This document shows positions 1-12,894 of a stretch of DNA of 64,000 nucleotides, in pieces; within the stretch, counting starts at the first letter, position 1; every line of letters starts with the position of its first letter. The notes beneath the pieces are model-generated. The model saw only the letters and a program-made list of their open reading frames with translations, did not search any database and was not told the origin of the DNA. The position numbers and the translations under genes are program-made. This DNA is from Helianthus annuus (Eukaryota; Streptophyta; Magnoliopsida; Asterales; Asteraceae), in contig NC_035437.2 of the NCBI RefSeq assembly GCF_002127325.2, positions 171,929,378-171,993,377 on the forward strand, given 5' to 3'.

Positions 1-660
1 AATGCCGAGTTTGTGAGTAATATATCCTTAGATATACCTGTCATGTCTTCATGTTTCCAAGCAAAGGTGGATTTTCTTCTTCAGGAAGGATAATAAGTCT
101 TTCTTTCATCTTGCCAAGGATCCCTGATCCGATATAGATTTTTGATTCAGGATCACTAGGATCCAGAGGATTTCATCCACATCTTGTTCCCTTGCCTCCA
201 AGACATTCCTCGGAGGATACTGTAATGCTATTGCTCCCTTGACTTCGAGTTGGCTTCATAGATGAGGTATAACAATCCTTAGCCTCCTGCTGATCACTGT
301 CGATCTTTGATTACCCCATGGGCTATGGAGCTTTACACATTGATGGTAGGTGGATGGGACTGCTTTCATATCATGTATCCAAGGCCTGCCAAGGATAACG
401 TTGCAACAAGATAAACAGTCAATAACACAAAATTTCTGATAATTATGTAATCCTTCCACGTAGATTGGGAGTTTGATGTCCCCAGAGTTTTCTTCGTTTC
501 TCCACTGAATCCTACAAGCACGGAGGATCTCGGTTGATGTCTGATTCTGGATACCCATTTTCTTCAGAACATCAAGCTGGATAATGTTCACTGAGCTCCC
601 TCCATCAATAAGGATCCTGCGGACAAAATGGTTAGAGATAAGAGAGTGATAACTAAACTA
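1..660 (-). pseudogene. A2 protease and start of pol, frameshifted fragment
   Basis: Closely resembles 7811-8480 of A1 at the DNA level. Translation of the minus strand shows the retroviral-type protease end (LDVLKKMGI, then a block ending in VILGRPWIHDMKAVP) followed by the linker to reverse transcriptase. Several one-base differences from the A1 copy change the frame, for example around 225-260 and 300-330, so the segment cannot code for a continuous product. The fragment stops at 660, where the A1 LTR begins, and runs off the left edge. Confidence 0.85.
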
Positions 661-1379
661 TGTTTTGGTCAAAAATCACACAAGGATAATGTAACCAAAC
701 TTTATGTAAACGGGGTATGATGCTTGGTTAATTATGAAAGTAAAGGATCACTTCTGTGATAAAGATGCAAAGACACAATGATTTATACGAGGAAAAAGCC
801 CTTGATCAATGTATGATCTCCGGCATAAAAAACCTCGGGTGATGGCAACTACCGATCACCAACTTCAATATAATAAAAATGTAGTTACAACTTCGGATAG
901 TAATGAGCTGAGTACAAGGATCACTGAGTGTCTAAGTGTTTGAGAGTTGTGTCGTATGTCGTGTGTGTTCTTCCGAATGAGGAAGAGTGGTATTTATACA
1001 TGTGTAGGTGACCTATTTTAGGTAAAATAACTAATATTCAGCTCATTACCCCTTTAGAAATAAAGACAATCTAGCCTAAATTGCTGCCCATGAATCAAGC
1101 CATGTTTCCATATCCTGTGCAACGTCTATCTCTGATTTAGCTCTTGCCATATTTGTGAAGACGCGTCCCTGGATCATGATCTTTAGAGCATATCCTGCTA
1201 GATGTTCCTGCAAAACAATATTGTAGTAAGCGAAGGTGACCGTTAGTATAAGGATCACCATAATGTCCCATGATCCTGATCTTGAAGTCCGGCTGAGGAT
1301 CACTGCCTGCCAAAGAAACAAGGATCACTGGTTAGGATCACGTATAAGGATCACTTATAGTAAAAATCCAGCCCTAACA
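661..1379 (-). repeat. 3' LTR of A1 (719 bp)
   Basis: Begins TGTTTTGGTC and ends CCCTAACA, giving the TGTT...AACA terminal inverted repeat. It is bordered on the right by a purine-rich tract on the minus strand and on the left by ACTA. The same sequence recurs at 24667-24956 plus 34717-35146 and, more distantly, at 37360-38091. I counted nine GGATC/GATCC words in it, far above the one or two expected. Confidence 0.92.
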
Positions 1380-1396
1380 ATTGCCCCCAAAATATA
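1380..1396 (-). other. Polypurine tract of A1
   Basis: On the minus strand the bases directly before the LTR read ATTTTGGGGGCAAT. This is a G-run at the position expected for the primer of plus-strand DNA synthesis. Confidence 0.75.
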
Positions 1397-1463
1397 AGGA
1401 GTTAATTGTAAATAGACGAGTTATATTTTGTTATGATCTTATCTCTAACGGGCGATTCCAAGA

Positions 1464-1544
1464 AACTAGCCGTTATGCTCGGACTAGCCGTTATGATCAT
1501 TACGTCACAGATGTGACAATCCCTGCAAATCATCATTATAAATA
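1464..1544 (+). promoter_or_regulatory. Probable promoter of the A1 antisense gene
   Basis: A TATAAATA box lies at 1537-1544, about 160 bases before the first ATG of the plus-strand gene. An ACGTCA motif lies at 1502-1507, and two copies of ACTAGCCGTTATG lie at 1465-1477 and 1483-1495. The site is internal to the element, just past the LTR, and points opposite to gag-pol. A pyrimidine-rich leader (1600-1690) follows. That it drives transcription is inferred from motif order and spacing. Confidence 0.6.
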
Positions 1545-1704
1545 GGAGATAGGGTCAGGATCAGTTTGTGTTTAAATTCAAGATACACTCTCCTTATATT
1601 CTGCACCGAAGGTTGTCCAGGTATCCTCTTCTTCTCTCTTTTCCTTTCTTTCTTTTCTTTACTCTGTTTTTTTCTCCGTCTCTGTTTCTATTCCGTCACG
1701 AAAC

Positions 1705-3334
1705 ATGTTGCTCCGGAATTCTCCACACAAGGATTCCAAGAAGGATAGTCCCTTAAAAAGCCAGGGGATTATCAAGGATTCTCCTTCGGAGAGGTGTTGC
1801 TTCAGTGATGCTCACGTAGACAAGATTCGTCATTGCTTTCCGGCGAATGTTGTTTTTAAATCCTTTGATCCTACTGCTTTGAGCGACTTTGTCTCAGATG
1901 TCTGGGTGGCTTTTCCTGCTACTCCGTTTGCTATAGGTTACTCATATCCTTTTCCAGACTTTACCCAGTCTTTCTTTTCTTAACCGGCATCTCTTACATC
2001 CAAGCTATGCCGATGATCTGGAGGGTTCTTTATACCTTCGAGAGGATCATTGAGCAGGAAGGAATTGATCTGGGGATGGCGGAGCTAGCTGAGCTCTATG
2101 ATCTTACTACGTTTGGATCACATCGGTATCTGCTGAAACGGAAAGCTGGGGAGGATCACCCTATCTTCAAAGTTACCAAGAATGATACAAACTGGAAACG
2201 TCGGTTTTTCTTTGTTAAGAGGGATTCCATCCCGGATGGGAAGGATCTGCCCAAGGAATGGGCCACTCATGGTAGGGTAGAGGATCCTCGAAGGATCACT
2301 ATCAGTCCTGTCTCATATGATGAGGATCACTGATGTCTTTTTTCCTTTGTCTTTTATGCAGCTATTTCCATTGCTCGTCTGAAATTAACCCCCGCTGCAA
2401 AGAGAGAGTGTTAGCTTTTAAAAAGCTTGATCCTGAAGTTAGAAGCTTCCAAATCACTATCCAAGATTCTCAAGAGATATCCTCTGCATCTGCCACAATG
2501 TCAAGTAAGTATCCTCATAGAAAGTAAGTTTTATGTAAGAGTATTTAATTTAATAAGGGAACTTATCTTGTTTTTGAATTGTGTAGGTGCTGGAAAATCT
2601 GCCAGGTCTGTTAAATCTGCCTCCAAATTTGGGATAAGTGATCTTGCCAATGTCACGTCTTCAAAGAAGAAGGCTCCTGCTGCCAGTCCTTCAGTCTCAG
2701 CTCCCAAAGCGTCTATCCGGGGCAAGGGGAAGAAGAGGAAGACTACTGAAGATCTACAAGGATTTCCCCTCCTCCGTCAGCAATTCCTTGACTACGTGAA
2801 TGAGGTAAGGATCACTGCCCCTGTAGGTTATCCGCCTATCATATCCTGTTTGTGTATCCTGCTTTTCTTGAGGATCACCTGAGTCTGAGCTTGTCTTTAT
2901 TCTCTTGTTTGCAGAAACTTGCTGAGATTGAAACTTATCTTGGCAATGTTGAGGACCAGGAGAGCCAGATTGCTGACCTTCAACAAATGGGCGTGCTTAA
3001 GGATCTCAAGATAGGAGATCTTGAGAAGGAACTCCGGGTCATGAAGGCTGAGGCTGCTCAGAGGTTGATTGATATGGATAACGAGAAGCAGGAGATCACC
3101 CAAGATGCTAAGGTCTCCGCGGCAATTGCTATGTATAAGATTCAACTTCAGATGGCCGAGGAGGCTCAGGATCCTACCTTTGACAAAGGCTCGTGGGATG
3201 TTGAAGGTTGGAAGGCAAGGCTGGCAGACCTGGAGGACGAGGATGAGGCTGAGGAGATCCCCATGCTGGAAGGTGGTGATGCTGAGAAGGATCAAGGTGG
3301 AGATGCTGGTGGTGATGAAGCAGCGAAGGTGTAG
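1705..3334 (+). pseudogene. Antisense gene of A1: putative gypsy-type transposase-domain protein, spliced and frameshifted
   Basis: Lies between integrase and the 3' LTR, on the strand opposite to gag-pol, as in other Tat-lineage elements with an extra antisense ORF. The N-terminal part (FPATPFAIGYSYPFPDF..., then MPMIWRVLYTFERI and ELYDLTTFGSHRY) looks like the Pfam family called putative gypsy-type transposon domain (Transposase_28). The C-terminal exon (2915-3334) is a coiled coil followed by an acidic tail. Two introns are clear: 2505-2586 (GTAAGT...GTGTAG) and 2805-2914 (GTAAGG...TTGCAG). The frames join in phase at 2804/2915. A third, with a weak donor, probably ends at 2360 (TATGCAG). 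A one-base loss in a T run near 1981 shifts the frame between two conserved blocks, and another shift is likely near 2395. The role of this protein is unknown. Confidence 0.65.
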
Positions 3335-4737
3335 GCTGCATGATTGGGCGATGATGGATATTTCGAGACTAGGCCGGAGCCCAATTTTTTAGGATTGGTA
3401 GTGGTTTTTCGTGGTAGTGGTGTTTGTGAACAATTATGGTTTGTAATTTCTGAACAATAGTTTCTTAGGGTTAAGGATCCTGGATCCTTTGAACAATAGG
3501 TAGGATTACAAAAGGTGGAGGGATCCTCTGTTTGGGGGATGAAGCCTTTGTGATCCTGCCGCTTTTATTTCCTGCAAAATGCTAAGACCGCATAGACAAT
3601 GGACACCCTTTGCCAACCCATGTGGACGGGCCACGTTTTGCTGGTAGAAATGTGGGTTGGCAATTTTGACAATCTTTTTGAAAGGGTTAATGATCCTTTT
3701 GTTTAATAATATAACTTAACTTTTCTGGCTTATCTTGTGTTGTTATCCTTCAATAATCCTCTTATTTCTCAATTGTATTTGTTAAAATAACAAGAGTTGA
3801 AAAAGTGTTTAATAAACTTAGGATATGATCCTGGATCAAATATCCTCATATTGAAAATTCTCAAAGTGTTTTAGTTCAAGGATCATAGGTTCGGTTGTCA
3901 AAGTATAAGGGTTGGTTAGGATAAAGAGTATAATCAAAAATAGTCAAGGATCATACCTGAGGATCCACGTTAGGATCCTAACCTTCAATCAAGACAATCA
4001 TAGATAAGACTTTGATAATTAATAAGGATTAAGGATCCTTATATGTTTAGACTTCCAAAACCTGAAAAGTGAGATATAACTTGGGACTAAGCCAATGTAA
4101 AAGATAAGTTAGTAACTGGGGACATGCCCAAAGGATAACTGAGAATGATCCCAGAGGATCACTGGGGACAAGCCCAAAGGATAACTGGGGACGATCCCGG
4201 AAGGATAACTGGGGACAAGCCCAAAGGATCGTATGTAAACTGGAGTATGGCCCTTACTGGCGACTATCCAAACTTAGTGACATGAAAATGTCAAAACCTT
4301 AGCTAACGTGAAAACGTTAGAAACCTTAGGAACGGATGTATGGTGCGTCCACCATTATACGTAGGATCCTAAATATAGCCAGTACGATGAGGTTGTCAGC
4401 CCCGAAAGTGGGTACTGGTCCCAAAGACGTGAACTATACCAGGATCATCGTGCGCTGCTGGCGGAAACTGGGGATAATCCCAAGGATAACTGGGGTTGGA
4501 CCCAAGGATCTGTGGTGCTTTGGAGATCTTTGACGATTTGCTGAAGATACCTGAACTATCATAACTCAAATGGTTTGTGAGTAGAGGATGAAGGATACAT
4601 GATCCTTATCCTTAGGCAAAAAGTAAGAAAATGCAATAGTTTTAGGATAAGCATATTACCAGAGTAAGGATCACCGATATCTCCGGGATCCTTCAAGGAT
4701 ACTTCAATGTAAGGATCACATGCATGAAGGATCATGT
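3335..4737. repeat. Non-coding 3' region of A1 with short degenerate tandem repeats
   Basis: No gene seen. The stretch 4090-4520 repeats a unit of the form ACTGGGGACAAGCCCAAAGG / ACTGGGGACGATCCCGG with variation, mixed with many GGATC words. Repeat-rich 3' untranslated regions are typical of the Tat lineage. The remainder is AT-rich and unstructured by eye. Confidence 0.6.
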
Positions 4738-5871
<1,134 letters not shown>

Positions 5872-5875
<4 letters not shown>

Positions 5876-8015
5876 GTTGTAAATTGAGATACCTTAATCC
5901 TGAAAGCTCTAGGATTTTCTCCCGTCGGAATCTCCCCATGTTGCAAGTATCTCATGATTGGTGAGATCCATGATCCTGAATAAGATTGGGCTTCTTCACT
6001 AGGGATCATTGCAGTATCCTCTTCTATTTCCATGGCCACCTGATTTTCAATAGCAGGAGCCAGGATATGGATGATAGGGATACTTATATCTTCTGGAATC
6101 TTCAAGGATGATCCTAGGTTGGCCAATGCATCAGCCCCTGTGTTCTCCTCCCTTGGTACCTGTGTCAAGCTGAAAGAAACAAAAGAGAGTGCCAATTCTT
6201 TGACTATCTCTAAATATTTGGTTAGTTTTTCACCTTTAACAGCATAGGATCCGTTAAAGTGATTAGTGATCAATAATGAATCTACATATACTTTAAGATA
6301 CTTTACCCCCATATCCTTAGCAATTTGTAAGCCAGCAATTAAGGCTTCATACTCAGCCTCATTGTTAGTTGCTTGGAACTCACAGGCTATGGAGTGGGGT
6401 ATTATGTCCCCCTGTGGCGATTTTAGTAGGATCCCTAGCCCTGTGCCTTTGATATTTGAGGATCCGTCAGTGTGTAGTATCCAAGGATCCTTGGTCTCAT
6501 CCAGCTGCTGAACCTCCAATTCTGCTTCTTTTTGTAGATCACTACTGAAATCAGCCACAAAGTCAGCTAGTGCTTGAGATTTAATAGCTGTTCTTGGTTC
6601 GTATCTTATATCATGGGCACTAAGCTTTACTGCCCACTTAGCCATTCTCCCTGACATATCTGGTTTCCTGAGGACATTCTTAATTGGAAAATTAGTTCTA
6701 ACAACAATAGTATGGGTCTCAAAATAATGCCTTAACTTAGTGGATGCCATGATTAATGCAAGAATAAGTTTTTCGAGGTGTGAGTACCTGGATTCGGCAT
6801 CAAGTAAACTTTTACTTACATAGTAGATAGGATATTGTGTACCTTCATGATCCTTGACAAGGACTGCACTTACAGCGGTTGAGGATACCGCCAGGTATAA
6901 GGATAACACATCTCCTTTTTCCGGTTTTGCTAATGCTGGTGCTGAGGACATATATTCTTTAAGGGCTTGTAAAGCGTTCTCATGTTTCTCAGTCCATTCA
7001 AACTTCTTATTCTTCCTTAGGATATCGTAGAATTCTTTGCATTTTTCTGAGGATTTCGATATGAACCTGTTCAAAGCTGCTATCCTGCCTGTCAGTCTTT
7101 GAACATCCTTGGCATTGGCAGGAGATTTGATATTTATTAATGCTTTGATTTGTTCCGGGCTTGCTTCAATGCCCCTCTGGGTTACCATGTATCCTAAGAA
7201 CTTTCCTGCCTTAACACCAAAATGGCATTTTGAAGGATTAAGTTTCATGTTGTAACTATCAAGGATATCGAATGCTTCTTCCAAGTCCCTTAGGTGATCC
7301 TCAGCTTTCTTTGACTTGACCACCATATCATCTATGTACACCTCCATAGTTTTTCCAATTTGATCTTTGAACATCATATTTACCAGCCTTTGATATGTTG
7401 CACCTGCATTTCTTAGTCCAAAAGGCATGGCAATATAACAATATAAACCGGTTGGGGTCATAAAGGCTGTATCCTCTTGGTCAGATGGTTCCATCTGGAT
7501 TTGTTGGAACCCAGATGATGCATCCATAAAGGTTAACAGTTCATGCCCCGCTGTTGCATCCACCATGGAGTCAATGTGGGGTAAAGGGAAAGGATCCTTG
7601 GGACATGCCTTATTCAAATCAGTGAAATCGACACATACCCTCCACTTTCCATTTTTCTTTTGGACAACAACCACATTGGCTAACCATTTTGGATATTTTA
7701 CCTCTCTGATCATACCTGCTCGAAGTAGTCTCTCTACTTCTTCTTGGATAATGGCATTCCTTTCTGGTGCAAACTTCCTCCTTTTTGATGGATTGGTTTG
7801 ATAGACCTGTCAATGCCAAGTTTGTGAGTAATAATATCCTTAGATATACCTGTCATGTCTTCATGTTTCCAAGCAAAGGTGGATTTTCGTCTTCTGAGGA
7901 AGGATAATAAGTCTTCTTTCATCTTGCCAAGGATCCCTGACCCGATATAGATTTTTGACTCAGGATCACTAGGATCCAAAAGGATTTCGTCCACATCCTG
8001 TTCCCTTGCCTCCAA
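5872..8015 (-). pseudogene. A1 reverse transcriptase, RNase H and second (archaeal-type) RNase H
   Basis: The open frame 7713-5872 gives 613 aa. It contains the RT fingers/palm (CVDFTDLNKACPKDPFPLP, FMDASSGFQQI, then YIDDMVVKS with the two catalytic Asp near residue 125). An RNase H/thumb part (LYLAVSSTAVSAVLV) follows, then a second RNase H beginning PWILHTDGSSN near residue 410 and ending ENTGADALANLG. The NKACPKD motif and the second RNase H mark the Tat lineage. The N-terminal linker (8015-7734: DPSDPESKIYIGSG...) is in another frame, because one A is missing from an A run near 7785. The frame ends at 5872 in a shift before integrase. Confidence 0.88.
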
Positions 8016-8042
8016 GGTATTCCTTGGAGGATACTGTAATTG

Positions 8043-9500
8043 CTATTGCTCCCTTGGCTTCGAGGTTGGCTTCATAGATGAGGTATAGCAATCCTTAGCC
8101 TCTTGCTGATCACTGTCGATCTTGATTATCCCCCATGGGCTAGGGAGCTTCACACATTGATGGTAGGTAGATGGAACTGCTTTCATGTCATGTATCCAAG
8201 GCCTGCCAAGGATAACGTTGCAACAAGATAAACAGTCAATAACACAAAATTTTTGGTAATTATGTAATCCTTCCACGTAGATTGGGAGTTTGATGTCCCC
8301 CAGAGTTTTCTTCGTTTCCCCACTGAATCCTACAAGCACGGAGGATCTTGGTGTGATGTCTGATTCTGGGATTCCCATCTTCTTCAGGACATCAAGCTGG
8401 ATAATGTTCACTGAGCTCCCTCCGTCAATAAGGATCCTGCGGACAAAATGGTTAGAGATAAAGAGAGTGATAACTAAACTATCATGGTGAGGATCCTGAA
8501 TGTTAATGCGATCATCCTCATCAAATGTTATCATCTTCCCTTCTGAGACACTTGAGGTTCTAATAGGCCTTTCTCCATTATCCATTTTTGATTCTTTTGC
8601 ATGTCTTTTGGCCGCTGAAAAGGATGTACCACAAATGTCTGATCCTCCGGATATAAAGTTAATCACTTGTGCGTTTGCCGGAGGTGCTGGAGCCTTTTTA
8701 GGGATCCTTTCAGGATCCTGGGTCCTTTGCTTTTTTCTCCCCAACAATTCTTTTAGATGCCCCTTGCTTAGCAGGTATCCAATTTCTTTTCTTAAGGCTA
8801 TGCAATCTTCAGTTAGATGCCCGAAATCCTCATGGTATGCACACCATTTGGACTTATCTTTAGTCCCGGATGGTTTATCATTCTTCCTGGGCCATCTAGC
8901 TTTTTCACCTAGATTCTGCATTGCAAGGATCAGTTCATGATTATCAACGGAGAAACAATATTCTGAGATTGGAGGATAATCTTCATCATCCTCTTCCTGG
9001 TCAACAGCATGCACATTCTTGTTCTCATTCCTATGGTAGGATTTGAATTTGTTGCTCTTGAAGGAGGATCCTTGCTTCTCCGGTTTTGAGGATCCCACTT
9101 GTCTCTCCTGGATCCTCTTGTCATCCTCTAGCCGGATAAACCTGAGTGCTCGAGTTCTTACTTCATCTAAATTCCTGCATGGTGTCATAACAAGATCATC
9201 ATAGAATAATGAATCCTTAAGCAGTCCCATTTTGAAGGCTTCAACAGCCGTAGCCATATCCAAGTTGGGAATGTCCAAGGATTCTTTACTAAATTTAGTT
9301 ATATAATCCCTTAATGATTCATTATGATTTTGAGTTATCCTGTACAAATCGCTAGTTAATTTTTCAAATTTTCTACTACAAGAGAATTGGTTATTGAATA
9401 AATTAACTAAATTAGCAAATGAAGTAATAGAGTAGGGGGGAAGACTTAGCAGCCACTTAAGAGCTGATCCAGTTAGAGTGGATCCAAATCCTTTACATAG
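8043..9500 (-). pseudogene. A1 gag C-terminal part and aspartic protease, severed by element B
   Basis: Continues the gag reading frame from 23476-24588 across the 13,970-bp B insertion. It starts in the retrotransposon gag domain (KGFGSTLTGSALKWLLSLPP...), then shows a zinc-knuckle variant CAYHEDFGHLTEDC (C-x2-H-x4-H-x4-C, near 8835). The protease active site is LIDGGSSVN (Asp-Gly-Gly, near 8420), with the partner motif VILGRPWIHDM near 8195. The stop is at 8043. The equivalent junction in A2 (near 36165) is uninterrupted, which confirms where B entered. Confidence 0.88.
9496..9500. repeat. Target-site duplication of element B (CATAG), left copy
   Basis: CATAG at 9496-9500 is repeated at 23471-23475, on either side of B. 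A2 carries the empty site with a single CATAG near 36165-36170. Confidence 0.95.
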
Positions 9501-9790
9501 TGTCACACCCCGATTTCCACGTGTCTCACCGGTGGGCCCGGTGGGGGATTACCGTGACGATGTTGGCAACAATATAGTCAAACCACACAATTATATAATG
9601 CACAGCGGAAGCATAAATTAAATATATAACTTCAACCTCTGATTGTAATATCAAAATGTATTACAGAAGTTGAATATCCACAGTGGATCGTAAATACAGA
9701 TAAAGTATTGTTCCATCAGATACTGCAATCAAGCTTGCGAGGCTTATCCCGACGCTAGGGAGCTAATACCAGCCAATTACGTTTAGGTAC

Positions 9791-11833
9791 CTGCACTTAA
9801 TCTTTTTGGGGAAAATACGTCAGTTTACACTGGTAAATACATTCAACTGACACATTTGAAAATGTTTATTAAAATTGATTTGAATGCACAAGGCACAAAC
9901 TCTTTTATAACTTGGGAAAATTCATAATGATCTTGTGAACGTTTTACATGTTCTTTTATGCGTTCAGTAGCCCGGGTCGTGCCGGGTTAAAGATTTATAG
10001 ACACACCACGTTCGCGTAAAACCGTAGTACAGAAACCAACGGCTACGTCTTTTAGTTTTAATGTCGACACTTTATGCCGGGTGTACGCCTACACCGGGAT
10101 GTCGATGGTCGTGGCCATTTCGTAAAATGATGCCGAGGATATCCGGGACAACGGTCATTAAACCCCCCAAAGGCTTATAAGCAACAAAACTGTTTAAATG
10201 AGCCGATCATATTATTTAGTTATCCATCTAAGCGATGGACGAATATAGTGCTCAATCAAGCGGTATTAATATACCGTAACCCAAGCCCATATAGGGGAAA
10301 TAAGTCAAAAGTATTTACCTTTGCAAGTATTAATCCTTAATTTAGATCAAGTCACCGATAGCTTTTACTGGGGCTCCTAATCTGGAACGAAGGTTTTAAT
10401 TAACCTCTTAGAATCCTAACGGTCCTTGTATTAGCCGTAGCTTAAACCGGTTGATTCCGATATATAGATATGGTTAATTCGCACGAAAAGGCGAAAACCG
10501 AGAATGGAGTATGATTTGGACCCAACAAGTTCAGTGACTTGTTTTATATGGGTTTATAGTTCATACTCTGGATTTTGGGGTTCAAATAATATAATTTGAC
10601 CCATATCGGCTATTGCACGAAAACTAGTTCCGTGGGCCGTACCGTGTGCGCAAATAGGCGAAACGGTTAACCATAAGAGTCGTACGCTTATTTCCTAAGT
10701 CAATATGCCTTAAAAGTATTTTGGTATCAGTAGGATACCTTCCGTAATGCCCGTAACGAGTTTAAATTTATATTATGCCCCGTAGGGGCTTTTCGGTCAT
10801 TTTAAAGACTTTAAAAGGGATTTTCGAGTTCTACAGGAAATCTGAGTTTCCCGAACAGCTTATAAAGCTTAAAATACTTTATTTATTATTTAAAACCAGT
10901 GGCAATTGGAATCGGGTCAAAAGACCTTGTAGAACTCCCGTTTTGGCCAAAAAGGGCATATTCGGTATTTACCGAACCGTAGCCATAACCGCAGGTTATG
11001 AGCAAGGTAAAAATTATTAAAAATCTTTAAAATTCCCAAAATATTATTCTACCACAGTGGGTAAAAGTTTTGGTGACGAAAACTTGGGTTAGATGGGCGT
11101 TATGCTAATTGCGCCGTTAATTACAAAACTTTCTTAAAAGTGCGCCTTTTAGCATAACTCTCATTCTAGACCTCGGATTGACGTGAAACTTTAAGGACAT
11201 GCTTATAATTTAACAAGCAAGGTTTTGGTCCGTTCACGTGTCCGAAATACTCGTTTTAATTTTAAAAGGCCGTTACGGTCAACTTTTAGGCGAATGACGG
11301 AATTGCGTAAAAGACTCGGGTAACTCATGAACCGACCACAGAGGCTTATACCAACATGTGACCTGGTCCTAAGAGAGTCCTAAGGTATATTTATACCTCA
11401 CTAAAACGGGTCAGAACTGAAGTCAAAGCAAAAGTCAAACTTTTGCGACTTTCGGCTCCGAACCGGTTCTACATAGTAAATGATCGATTCAAACGAGCGC
11501 AAACAGGTTTATATACTTATTATCATGTTTTATGATTGTCGAAACAGGTTCCATAACATATACATTACAGATTATGCTTAAATCGCTAAAATAGCTTTCT
11601 GTTGACTTTTTAACCGCACGTTTGACTCGATAATTGACATAGTTAGAGTGGTGATCAGGGGGAACCCTTTTAGAGGTTTAATACCCACATAAATACCAAC
11701 TCATAACCATTTTTGATTCGTCATAAGACTGAATCATTTGCAAGATATTGCAATGACAACCGCTAGTTACGACGGTTGCGTTTATGAGCCATAACTCAGG
11801 AAATGTGACACCACGAAGGGTTAGATCACTTAC
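9791..11833 (-). other. Predicted leader intron inside the B LTR
   Basis: On the minus strand a donor CTCT|GTAAGT (11833) lies about 100 bases after the TATA box, and an acceptor AAGTGCAG|GTACC (9791) lies about 290 bases before the LTR end. The 5' LTR has the same sites at 22409 and 20367. The family relative at the right edge keeps both sequences (near 63315 and 61290). This is inference from splice consensus only. Confidence 0.45.
10064..10105 (-). other. Conserved two-part hairpin in the B LTR intron
   Basis: The inner stem GGTGTA/TACACC has loop CGCC (plus strand) and lies within an outer stem TCGACA/TGTCGA. The same arrangement is at 20640-20681 in the other LTR and near 61557-61600 in the diverged relative, where loop bases differ but the arms remain. 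Confidence 0.5.
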
Positions 11834-11938
11834 AGAGGTTGTGTTCTTGCTTATGGAACTTCAGAGAAGTCTTGAGAGCTTGAGAGATGATCAGTAGAAG
11901 TGTTTTTGAGTGTGTGAATGTTATGAGCCAAAGAGGCC

Positions 11939-11946
11939 TATTTATA
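11939..11946 (-). promoter_or_regulatory. TATA box of B (3' LTR copy)
   Basis: TATAAATA on the minus strand in the context CTATAAATAGGCC, followed at usual spacing by a leader rich in CTCTCAAG. The same box is at 22515-22522 in the 5' LTR, where it would drive the element. Confidence 0.65.
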
Positions 11947-12833
11947 GTCACACAAGACCCTCAAGATCATTACACAACATGCTATAACTGATCATGGATC
12001 ATGGGCAGGTGTCCCTAAGGAGTATGGATCGTGTAGGGGGCACCCATGCTGCCATAATTGATCAAATGATCGTTCAAGAGCTCAAAAGTCAAGAAACTAC
12101 AACTTTCTGCATCTGGGCGTCGTACGCGACCCGCATGGACATTCCATGCAACTCTTACGCGGGTCGCCTGGGATCAGAAAATCAGACGCGTAATAGAGGA
12201 GGCTCGCGGCCCGCCTCGACTTATGTTTAAACCTTACGCGGGTCGCCTAAGGTTATATTTTCTGAATTTTTCAAATCTTTTATAATGATTACAGAATCGG
12301 GCCATTAATAACGAAATCTTTCGTAATGATTCGCCTGACCTTTCGGTTTTGAAGGGGTAACTTTGCGGTTTGGCCCTCGGTTATTTTACCGATAGGGGCC
12401 TCGTGTTATTTACCCGCGTTATTAAGTCCCCGGTTATTTATTAATTATATTGGAAAGCCTTAACTTTCACTGTTGACGCTTTTAACCCTTCTTCTACGAA
12501 TTCGATCGTAACTTTCTTGTTTCATATCGAAACTTCGCGAAATTCATATATATTATTTTAGTGAGGGTATAACACCGTTACAAAGTCTTTGGAACGTTAA
12601 AGGGTCACTCAGAGGTATTATTAAACATGTTGACACAGTTAACCCCTGTAGTTTGTAATCTCTCACTTTCTTCCGCGTTTTGTTTTTGTACGATCTATAA
12701 TTTATTCGTTTGAAGGTTTAAGCATTATTTAGGGATACTATACAGTATATTTACCCTTGTTGACATTTATAACCCTCGAATTTTATATACTTTCAAGGTT
12801 TGTCAAAATTAGTCCTTTATTTATTATAGATGC

Positions 12834-12856
12834 CACGTGTAAACAAATGACACGTG
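12834..12856. promoter_or_regulatory. Pair of G-boxes at the U3 start of B
   Basis: CACGTG at 12834-12839 and 12851-12856, 17 bp apart. The copy in the 5' LTR is at 23410-23432. G-boxes are known bZIP/bHLH sites in plants; use here is inferred. Confidence 0.4.
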
Positions 12857-12894
12857 TTAACACATCATTGGACACAAAATTTCGAGGTGTTACA

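Larger units (their letters stand above)
9501..12894 (-). repeat. 3' LTR of B (3394 bp)
   Basis: Plus-strand start TGTCACACCCCG and end GAGGTGTTACA. It contains a TATA box at 11939-11946 (minus orientation) and an inferred splice donor and acceptor in the long R/U5 part. Two G-boxes lie near its sense start. The short reading frames inside it occur identically in the other LTR and are not taken as genes. Confidence 0.95.

Noticed and set aside
10775..12230. Short open frames of 78-81 codons in the B LTR (also at 21351-22806)
   Set aside because: They occur in LTR sequence, lack recognisable domains and are not kept in the diverged relative as frames.
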